DNA of 5,811 nt from a bacterium (GTDB lineage Bacteria; Actinomycetota; Acidimicrobiia; Acidimicrobiales; Bin134): NCBI GenBank assembly GCA_028820035.1, contig JAPPKI010000348.1, forward strand, positions 1 to 5,811, read 5' to 3'. This document shows positions 1 through 5,192 of this stretch, piece after piece. Position 1 is the first letter of the stretch. Every line of letters begins with the position of its first letter. A program made the position numbers and the translations under genes. The notes under the pieces were generated by a model. The model saw only the letters and a list, made by a program, of their open reading frames with translations, had not been told where the DNA came from and searched no databases.

Positions 1-807
1 GGGTATATCCTCGCCCGAATCTCCCATGCTGGTGTCATAGGCGCTTTCCAGCTGGCCGAGCAGGCGCTTGTGGCTGGCGTTCTGGGCGATCATGGTGTCG
101 AGCCGTCGGGACACCTCCAGCCCCTCGGCGATCAGCGGCGCCGGGTCGAACCGAAGATCGGCCACGGTTCGAAGACCCTGGAACAGCGCCGCGGTGGCGG
201 CCGGGAACGGGGAGCCGGACGCATAGTGGGGCACCTGCGCCCACACCGACACCGTTTCCAGTCCGGCGGCCTCGAATCGTTTGGCCAATGCCGCGCTGAT
301 CCCGGCGGGAACCTCCAGGGTGCCCGCGGGTGAGCCGAACCGCTCGATCAGATCCTGGGAAGTGCCGGTGGCCGACAGCCGCACCGGCCGGGTATGGGGC
401 ACCGCGGCGGGATAGGCCCCCAGAGACACCACTCGGGCTACTCCAAGCTGCTGCACCAGCTCGTCAACGGCCGCGCAGAATGCCTGCCAGCGAAAATCGG
501 GTTCCGGCCCGTGGAGCAGTAGGAACGCTCGCTGGTCCAGATCGCTCACCTGCTGGAGGCGGATGGCCGGCCAGCTGATGTGGTCCACCCGGCCGTCCCG
601 AACGGTCATAGTGGGGCGGCGGGCCCGGTGGTCCACCAGCAGATCGGCGTCGAAGCTGGCCACCAGCGCGGTGTCGTCGGCCTTCAACATGATCTCGGTG
701 GCATTGCGCATGCCGAAACCGGCATCAACCCATCCGTCAAACGCGACCACCAGCACAGGATCGGCCAATTCGAGTTCTTGGTGGACGGTGACCAACTCGC
801 TGCTCAT
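1..807 (-). CDS. PAC2 family protein (proteasome assembly chaperone-like), 3' end cut by window edge
   Basis: An open frame of 269 codons runs from ATG at 807 to the left edge with no stop, so the C-terminus is missing. Hallmarks of the bacterial PAC2 (DUF75) family are visible: AFDGWVDAG at residues 22-30, DHRARRP at 59-65, LLHGPEPDFRW at 97-107, SLGAYPAAVPHTRP at 128-141 and VPHYASGSPFP at 192-202. There is no signal peptide or membrane segment, so the protein should be cytoplasmic. In eukaryotes and archaea this fold assists proteasome assembly. In Actinobacteria the role of these proteins is not established, so a proteasome link is only inference. The start is supported by GGAG at 819-816 on the minus strand, 8 bases before ATG. 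A second, out-of-frame copy of the same RBS and start lies 41 bp upstream, overlapping the stop of the preceding kinase gene. The two genes therefore form a translationally coupled unit. The family call is confident; the function is not. Confidence 0.9.
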   Translation of the reverse strand, partial: MSSELVTVHQELELADPVLVVAFDGWVDAGFGMRNATEIMLKADDTALVASFDADLLVDHRARRPTMTVRDGRVDHISWPAIRLQQVSDLDQRAFLLLHGPEPDFRWQAFCAAVDELVQQLGVARVVSLGAYPAAVPHTRPVRLSATGTSQDLIERFGSPAGTLEVPAGISAALAKRFEAAGLETVSVWAQVPHYASGSPFPAATAALFQGLRTVADLRFDPAPLIAEGLEVSRRLDTMIAQNASHKRLLGQLESAYDTSMGDSGEDIP

Positions 808-848
808 GGATGTTGCTCCCGGTGGACGGTGACCAACTCGCTGCTCAT
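804..848 (-). CDS. 14-codon mini-ORF created by tandem duplication of the PAC2 gene start (probably coupling relic)
   Basis: The upstream copy of the duplicated junction offers its own GGAG (860-857), an 8-base spacer and ATG at 848. Translation reads MSSELVTVHREQHP and stops at TGA (806-804). The first nine residues equal the PAC2 N-terminus. Its ATG overlaps the kinase stop (ATGA, 848-845), and its own TGA overlaps the real PAC2 ATG (ATGA, 807-804). Ribosomes finishing the kinase could thus restart here, translate 14 codons and restart again on PAC2. I do not claim a functional peptide. It is best read as a by-product of the duplication, possibly tuning PAC2 expression. Confidence 0.4.
   Translation of the reverse strand: MSSELVTVHREQHP
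816..819 (-). promoter_or_regulatory. Ribosome binding site of the PAC2 gene
   Basis: GGAG (GGGAG if base 820 is included) lies 8 bases before the ATG at 807. An equivalent GGAG at 860-857 sits 8 bases before the duplicated ATG at 848. Both copies look equally able to recruit ribosomes; the downstream one leads into the long PAC2 frame. Confidence 0.6.
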
Positions 849-1903
849 GCCACTTGCTCCGCAGCCGATGTGGCCATTTCAACCAGCGCGTCAACCCGGG
901 CAACGAAGCTGTCGGCCCCTTGCGGCGGCGCCTTGTCGCCCATGGCTCCGCCCACATACCGGCTGTAGACGCCCTCCAGGATGCAGGCCAGCTTCCAGTA
1001 GCCGAAGGCCATGTAGTACCCGAAGTTGTCTATTTCGCGCCCGGACACCTCCGAGTAGAGGTCGAACATCTCGGCTCGGCTGGCGAATCCGGCCTCGCCG
1101 GTGGGGGGATCGTCCAACGCGAATTCCGAGTCATCGGGCTCAGCCCAATACACCAGAAGCTGGGCCACGTCGGCGTTGCGATCGCCCAGGGTGCACAGCT
1201 CCCAGTCGAGCACGGCCAGCACTTCGCCTTCATCGCTCAGCATGCAGTTGTCCAAGCGGTAGTCGCCGTGGACGATCCCGGCTGGGCCCTGTTCGGGGAT
1301 GCGGGCCACAAGATGGTCGTGGACCTCTTGGATCTGGGGTCGGTCCTGGGTCTTGGACTCCTCGAACTGGCGCAGCCAGCGCCGGAGCTGGCGGGCGATG
1401 TAGTCCTCCTTGCGCCCTAGATCGCCCAGCCCCACCTCGTCCACGTCAACTGCGTGGATGTGGGCCAGCGTCTCGGCAATCGACTGGGAGGCGGTCCAGC
1501 GCACCTCAGGGGCCAGTGCGGCCGCGTGCTTGCGGTTGCGCACCACCTTCCCGTCCACAAAGTCCATAACGTAGAAGGGGCGCTCGTTTACCTCTTCGTC
1601 TTCGCACAACCCGAAGGCTTGGGGCACCGGCACGTCGGTGTCGGCTAGGGCGGCGATGATCTTGTGCTCTCGGCCCATGTCGTGGGCGGTGGCCAGCACC
1701 TGGTACAGCGGCGGCCGGCGCAGCACGTAACGCTGGCCGTCGGCATCGGTGGCCTTGAAGGTGAGGTTGGAGTGCCCGCCGGCAATCAGCTCGAACGTCA
1801 GCGGCAGGGCGACGCCGGGCACGTTGGCCTCGAACCACGCGCTGACCGCGTCGTGCTGGATGCCTCGGATGTGGTCCATGCGAGAGGTCACGCTAGCGTT
1901 CAA
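845..1903 (-). CDS. Phosphotransferase family protein, ACAD10/11 N-terminal-like (APH/choline kinase fold)
   Basis: The 352-residue protein belongs to the aminoglycoside phosphotransferase/choline-kinase fold, of the subtype related to the N-terminal kinase domain of ACAD10/ACAD11. Visible motifs are a nucleotide-binding loop AGGHSNLTFK (41-50), YVLRRPP (59-65), a hinge-like YVMDFVDG (111-118), the catalytic loop HGDYRLDN (212-219, with Asp214 and Asn219) and the metal-binding VLDWEL (231-236, Asp233). The key kinase residues are all present, so it should be active. The substrate cannot be read from sequence. Relatives in fatty-acid-degrading Actinobacteria often sit near acyl-CoA dehydrogenases, and the mammalian homologues act on hydroxyacyl substrates; antibiotic resistance is unlikely. 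The longest frame starts at TTG 1903. ATG at 1879 (residue 9) is a credible alternative, since neither has a clear Shine-Dalgarno. The stop overlaps a duplicated ATG of the downstream PAC2 gene. It is divergent from the thioredoxin gene, with only 23 bp between the assumed starts. Confidence 0.9.
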   Translation of the reverse strand: MNASVTSRMDHIRGIQHDAVSAWFEANVPGVALPLTFELIAGGHSNLTFKATDADGQRYVLRRPPLYQVLATAHDMGREHKIIAALADTDVPVPQAFGLCEDEEVNERPFYVMDFVDGKVVRNRKHAAALAPEVRWTASQSIAETLAHIHAVDVDEVGLGDLGRKEDYIARQLRRWLRQFEESKTQDRPQIQEVHDHLVARIPEQGPAGIVHGDYRLDNCMLSDEGEVLAVLDWELCTLGDRNADVAQLLVYWAEPDDSEFALDDPPTGEAGFASRAEMFDLYSEVSGREIDNFGYYMAFGYWKLACILEGVYSRYVGGAMGDKAPPQGADSFVARVDALVEMATSAAEQVA

Positions 1904-1915
1904 TCTGGTTCGATG

Positions 1916-1920
1916 AGAGG
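1916..1920 (+). promoter_or_regulatory. Ribosome binding site of the thioredoxin-TPR gene
   Basis: AGAGG (within GAGAGGT) ends 6 bases before ATG 1927 and fixes that start. The divergent gap of 1904-1926 is too short for two full promoters, so promoter elements for one or both genes must lie inside the neighbouring coding sequence. I could not pick convincing -35/-10 hexamers here. Confidence 0.6.
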
Positions 1921-1926
1921 TAGCCG

Positions 1927-2631
1927 ATGGCCGATGTGACTGATGCGACGTTTACCACTGAAGTGGTCGAGCGCTCCCACACCGTGGCGGTGGTGGTGGA
2001 CCTGTGGGCGCCGTGGTGCGGGCCGTGCAAAACGCTGGGGCCGATTCTGGAACAGACGGTGGCAGCCACCGGCGGGGCGGTGGAGCTGGCCAAAGTCAAC
2101 GTGGACGACAACCCCCAGACCGCTCAGGCCTTTCAGGTCCAGAGCATTCCCGCGGTGTACGCCATGCGCGACGGCAAGGTGGTCGACGGGTTCATCGGCG
2201 CCCAGGGCGAGGCCGCGGTAGCCCAGTTCGTGCAGGGTCTGATTCCCACCGAACAGGAGGGCGAGGTGGAGGCTCTGGTGGCCGCTGGCGACGAGGCCTC
2301 TCTGCGGCGGGCATTGGAGCTAGACGCCGACCACGAGGGTGCCGTGGTGGGGCTGGCCGACTTGCTGGTGGCCGATGGCCGGGGCGAGGAAGCCCTCGAG
2401 CTGCTGGAGCGGATCCCCGAGACCGCCGAGGTCCGCCGGGTGGCTGCGCTGGCCCGCACCGGTGGCGAGGCCGACAATGGGGATGTCGAGGCCCGGCTCG
2501 ACGATCTGCTGGGCCGGGTTAAGGCCGATCCCGACGCCCGCCAGGAGTTCGTCGACCTGTTGGAGATCATGGGTTCCGACGACCCCCGCACTTCTGTCTA
2601 CCGCCGTCGCCTCACCACCCAGCTTTACTGA
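1927..2631 (+). CDS. Thioredoxin-fold protein with C-terminal TPR-like domain (CnoX/YbbN-like co-chaperone)
   Basis: The 234-residue protein has an N-terminal thioredoxin domain (about 1-107) followed by a helical TPR-like region (about 113-230) rich in Ala, Leu, Glu and Arg. The active-site WCGPC (30-34) and the cis-proline context SIPAVY (73-78) are intact. Relatives of this architecture, such as E. coli CnoX (YbbN), combine a thioredoxin fold with TPRs, bind unfolded proteins and hand them to chaperones. E. coli CnoX lacks a full CXXC, whereas this protein keeps both cysteines, so it may also act as a thiol-disulfide oxidoreductase. It has no signal peptide or membrane segment and should be cytoplasmic. 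The C-terminal ARQEFVDLLEIMGSDDPRT segment resembles the conserved end of bacterial YbbN-like proteins. It is somewhat shorter than E. coli CnoX (about 284 residues), suggesting fewer TPR helices. A good RBS supports the start. It is the first gene of the plus-strand group and is separated from comEA by a promoter-containing gap. Confidence 0.92.
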   Translation: MADVTDATFTTEVVERSHTVAVVVDLWAPWCGPCKTLGPILEQTVAATGGAVELAKVNVDDNPQTAQAFQVQSIPAVYAMRDGKVVDGFIGAQGEAAVAQFVQGLIPTEQEGEVEALVAAGDEASLRRALELDADHEGAVVGLADLLVADGRGEEALELLERIPETAEVRRVAALARTGGEADNGDVEARLDDLLGRVKADPDARQEFVDLLEIMGSDDPRTSVYRRRLTTQLY

Positions 2632-2655
2632 TCATCAATAATTTTCAGCTACTTC

Positions 2656-2664
2656 TGATATAGT
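2656..2664 (+). promoter_or_regulatory. Putative extended -10 promoter for the comEA-comEC-folP-like operon
   Basis: The 83-bp gap after the thioredoxin stop has an AT-rich stretch (about 2632-2670) in otherwise very GC-rich DNA. It holds TGATATAGT: a TATAGT hexamer (2659-2664) preceded by TG, an extended -10 pattern. No good TTGACA-like -35 lies at the usual spacing. Transcription would start near 2671, leaving a leader of about 44 bases before the comEA ATG. This is inferred from sequence only. Confidence 0.45.
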
Positions 2665-2690
2665 AGTGATGCTTCCCCTTTCGCTGGGAT

Positions 2691-2703
2691 GGCGCGTCGC
2701 GCC
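2691..2703 (+). repeat. Short GC-only palindrome in the comEA leader
   Basis: GGCGCG and CGCGCC flank a single T (2697), forming a perfect 13-base dyad ending 11 bases before the comEA ATG. In RNA it could fold as a 4-5 bp stem with a 3-5 base loop next to the weak GGA ribosome binding site (2705-2707). No U-tract follows, so it is not a terminator. It may be an operator or a translational element, or chance in GC-rich DNA. Confidence 0.3.
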
Positions 2704-2714
2704 CGGATACGGCC

Positions 2715-3398
2715 ATGGAAGACCCCTCATTGCCGCCTCCCCGGCTGACTCCGGCGGAGAGGGTCAGGGAGATAGCGGATGACTACCGCCACTTGATCAC
2801 CGGGCCTCGGCTGTTGATGGTCGGTGGTGGACTGGTGGCCGCCATCGTGGCGGTGGCCTATCTGATGGTGGGGGCCAGCAGCGCTCCTCGGCCTGAGGCA
2901 GTGATTCCCATGGCAACGCCGCTGCCCGCCCGCTCGACTCCGGTGGCCGAGCCGTCACCGATCCTGGTACACGCCGCCGGAGCGGTCCACGCCCCAGGGG
3001 TGTATCTCTTTAGGGGCGAAGCCCGGGTGCTCGACCTAATGGAAGCGGCCGGGGGGCTGACGCCCGACGCCGACCACGACCGGGTGAACCTGGCTGCTGC
3101 GCTGTCGGACGGGCAATGGATGTACTTCCCCCGACTCGGCCAGACCGCAATACCTGCGCCTTTGGGTGGGAACGGATCGGCCGGCGGCAGTGCAGTCGAC
3201 CAGTCCGGGCCGCTGAACCTCAACACCGCCACCGCCGGACAGCTTGAATCGCTGCCCGGAGTAGGACCGGCCATTGCTGCGGCCATCATCGAGCAGCGCG
3301 AGCGCATCGGCGGGTTTACCTCGGTTGACGGGCTGTTGGCCGTGTCCGGCATCGGCCCGGCCAAACTTGACCAGATTCGTCACTTGGTCGCAGAGTGA
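2715..3398 (+). CDS. comEA: ComEA family DNA-uptake receptor (membrane-anchored, SLBB + helix-hairpin-helix)
   Basis: The 227-residue protein has the complete ComEA architecture of Gram-positive bacteria. A short cytoplasmic N-terminus is followed by one membrane anchor (about 33-53), then a Pro/Ala-rich linker (54-81). An SLBB domain follows (about 82-140, containing VHAAGAVHAPGVY), then a Gly/Ser-rich linker (148-165) and a C-terminal helix-hairpin-helix domain (166-225). The HhH part begins with PLNLNTATAGQLESLPG and has the two hairpins LPGVGPAIA (180-188) and VSGIGPAKL (210-218) that contact the DNA backbone. In the family, ComEA binds incoming double-stranded DNA outside the membrane and passes it to ComEC. 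Length and domain order are normal. The start ATG has only a weak GGA 7 bases upstream, but the N-terminal sequence leading into the membrane anchor supports it. Its stop overlaps the comEC start (GTGA), indicating translational coupling. Confidence 0.95.
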   Translation: MEDPSLPPPRLTPAERVREIADDYRHLITGPRLLMVGGGLVAAIVAVAYLMVGASSAPRPEAVIPMATPLPARSTPVAEPSPILVHAAGAVHAPGVYLFRGEARVLDLMEAAGGLTPDADHDRVNLAAALSDGQWMYFPRLGQTAIPAPLGGNGSAGGSAVDQSGPLNLNTATAGQLESLPGVGPAIAAAIIEQRERIGGFTSVDGLLAVSGIGPAKLDQIRHLVAE

Positions 3399-5182
3399 GT
3401 GACCGCCACGCGGTGGCACTGGCGGTGGCGGCCATGGCTGGCGCCTGGTTGTCGGCGGCCGTCCCGCTGGTCCCGGCGATCATCCTGGGGATTGTGGCTT
3501 TGGCCGTCCGCAAGCCGTGGCTGCTGGTGGCCGCGGTCTTGCTGTTGGGCTCATCGTTGGGAGCCCGGGCCTGGGCCGGCCTGAACCCGCTTGAGCCCTC
3601 AGCCTTCGAGGGCGAAGCCGTCCTGGTGTCCGATCCGGTGCCGGTCGGCGCGGGGATGCGGGTGTTCGTGCAGGCGGAGGGACGGCGCTATGAGGCGTGG
3701 GCCTACGGCCGTGCCGCCCGAGACCTGGGCGACCGATTGGCCGGGGATCGCATCAGCGTCACCGGCAGCGTCCGGCCCATCCAGCCGCTGCCCGACTACC
3801 AAGCGGCCCGCCACATCGCCAACCGGTTGAACATCGACCGCGTCCATGACTATCGGGATGGGTCCTTTCCCTATCGGATGGCCAACGGGCTGAGACGCAC
3901 CATCGCACGAGGTGCCGAATCCCTGGACGGCGATCGTCTCGCCCTGTTCACCGGGCTGTCTTATGGAGACGACCGCTACCAGTCGCCGGTGGTGTCCGAC
4001 GATTTCCGGGCCGCGGGCCTCACCCATCTGCTGGCCGTGTCGGGCCAGAACGTGGCCTTCGTGCTCATTCTGGCCCGCCCGCTGATCGAGCGGTTCGACT
4101 ACCGGGGTCGGTGGGTGCTCACCCTCGGGGCCATAGGCTTTTTTGCCCTGGTCACCCGGTTTGAGCCCTCGGTGCTGCGAGCCTCAGTGATGGCGGCCAT
4201 CGCGGCCACTGCCACTTTGTTGGGCCGGGAGGCGTCCAGCCGACGGGTGCTGGCCCTGGCCGTGGCCCTGCTGGTGCTGGTCGATCCGCTGCTGGTGCAC
4301 TCGCTGGCCTTTCGGCTGTCGGTGGCCGCGTCGACGGGCATCATCTTGTGGGCGCCCCGTCTGGCCGAGCGCCTGCGGGGGCCTCGGATATTGGCCGACG
4401 CGCTGGCGGTGACGGTGTCGGCCCAGTTGGCCGTGGCACCCCTGCTCATTGCCACCTTCGGTGGAGTGCCGGTGGCCTCATTGCCAGCCAACTTGCTGGC
4501 CGCGCCGGTGGCCGGACCGATCATGATGTGGAGCCTGTCGGCCGGGGTCGTCGCCGGGCTGGTGGGCGGCCCGCTGGCCCAGGTCATTCACTGGCCCACC
4601 GGTGTGAGCATCGGCTGGATTCAGGCGGTGGCCGGCTGGGCGGCATCAGCCCGTTTCGGGGAGCTGCGGACTCCACATCTGATTGCGGTGGCTTTTGGGG
4701 CGGTGACCTGGTGGCTGGTCCGACGCCGTTTGCTGCGGGCGGTGGCCGTCGTCGCGCTGGCCGCCGCGCTGCTGGTGCCGGCGGTGGCCTTGCGGACAGC
4801 CGACCCGCCGTTCCACACCGTGCTCGACTCCGGGGTCGAGGTATGGCGATACCACCAGACTGTGGTGGTATCGCTCGGGTCCAACCGATCGGCCGAGCGG
4901 TTGCTGGAAGATCTGCGCCGGGCCGGCGTCGGGGCCGTGGATCTGGCAGTAGCCGACCGAGGCATCCGAGCCCAGCGGGATCAACTTCTTGCGCTGAAGC
5001 AGCGCATGTGGGTTGGGACAGTTGTCGCCCCGCCCGGCCATCGCATCGGTGGGGCCACCACCGTCCGTACCGGCCAGCAGATCCTGGTCGGCAGCCTCGT
5101 CGTAGAAGTGACTTCCCACGACCCCCGCCTGGCAGTGGCGGTCACTCCGCTGGCATCCCAAATCGTCACCGGCGCGGTGTAG
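3395..5182 (+). CDS. comEC: ComEC/Rec2 family DNA translocation channel with reduced C-terminal domain
   Basis: The 595-residue polytopic membrane protein is the presumed inner-membrane pore for single-stranded DNA in natural transformation. Order of parts: N-terminal hydrophobic segments (about 7-60); a soluble OB-like DUF4131 region (about 70-135); the Competence domain (about 180-465) with GLTHLLAVSGQNVAFV (208-223), RASVMA (262-267), SLAFRLSVAASTGIIL (303-318) and QLAVAPLL...LPANLLAAPVAG (344-374); then a soluble tail (466-595). Full-length relatives (about 750-800 residues) end in a metallo-beta-lactamase-like domain thought to degrade one strand. Here the tail still has a trace of that fold (HTVLDSGVEVW at 474-484; LLEDLRRAGVGAVDLAVAD at 503-521), but where HXHXDH should follow it reads RGIRAQRDQ. 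No metal ligands are visible, so this domain is probably non-catalytic. The start is GTG 3395, overlapping the comEA stop. The folP-like gene begins 10 bases downstream. A perfect 12-bp inverted repeat lies inside codons 484-494. Confidence 0.93.
   Translation: MSDRHAVALAVAAMAGAWLSAAVPLVPAIILGIVALAVRKPWLLVAAVLLLGSSLGARAWAGLNPLEPSAFEGEAVLVSDPVPVGAGMRVFVQAEGRRYEAWAYGRAARDLGDRLAGDRISVTGSVRPIQPLPDYQAARHIANRLNIDRVHDYRDGSFPYRMANGLRRTIARGAESLDGDRLALFTGLSYGDDRYQSPVVSDDFRAAGLTHLLAVSGQNVAFVLILARPLIERFDYRGRWVLTLGAIGFFALVTRFEPSVLRASVMAAIAATATLLGREASSRRVLALAVALLVLVDPLLVHSLAFRLSVAASTGIILWAPRLAERLRGPRILADALAVTVSAQLAVAPLLIATFGGVPVASLPANLLAAPVAGPIMMWSLSAGVVAGLVGGPLAQVIHWPTGVSIGWIQAVAGWAASARFGELRTPHLIAVAFGAVTWWLVRRRLLRAVAVVALAAALLVPAVALRTADPPFHTVLDSGVEVWRYHQTVVVSLGSNRSAERLLEDLRRAGVGAVDLAVADRGIRAQRDQLLALKQRMWVGTVVAPPGHRIGGATTVRTGQQILVGSLVVEVTSHDPRLAVAVTPLASQIVTGAV
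4846..4874. repeat. Perfect 12-bp inverted repeat (hairpin, 5-base loop) inside comEC
   Basis: GCGATACCACCA (4846-4857) is followed by the loop GACTG and the exact reverse complement TGGTGGTATCGC (4863-4874). It lies in frame within comEC, encoding residues from W484 to L494, where the membrane domain gives way to the degenerate C-terminal tail. There is no downstream U-run, so a classic terminator is not supported. As mRNA it would make a stable stem. Confidence 0.85.
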
Positions 5183-5192
5183 CGTCGCCTGC

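Larger units (their letters stand above)
780..861. repeat. 41-bp near-perfect tandem direct repeat at a gene junction
   Basis: Positions 780-808 and 821-849 are identical over 29 bases. After four consecutive mismatches (809-812 against 850-853), seven more bases match (813-819 against 854-860), so 36 of 40 positions agree at a period of 41. On the minus strand each unit holds GGAGCAA, a spacer, ATGA and the first nine PAC2 codons. The period of 41 (3n+2) keeps the stop/start overlap in register in both copies. The differences are confined to four of the five bases just before the start codon. Confidence 0.9.

Noticed and set aside
780..861. The tandem repeat as a CRISPR or transposon end
   Set aside because: There are only two units with a 12-base gap, no cas or transposase genes, and the repeat is plainly made of the neighbouring gene's own start region.
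580..1569. A 329-codon plus-strand open frame opposite the PAC2 and kinase genes
   Set aside because: The translation is a low-complexity Pro/Arg/Ser-rich string with no recognisable motif. It is antisense to two well-supported genes and is typical of GC-rich shadow frames.
845..1903. Aminoglycoside resistance gene
   Set aside because: The fold is shared, but the motif spacing and overall sequence (AGGHSNLTF, YVLRRPP, HGDYRLDN, LDWEL) fit the ACAD10/11-like housekeeping branch rather than known antibiotic kinases.
4846..4880. The comEC hairpin as a rho-independent terminator
   Set aside because: No T-run follows the stem, and the reading frame continues for about 100 codons with sensible sequence.
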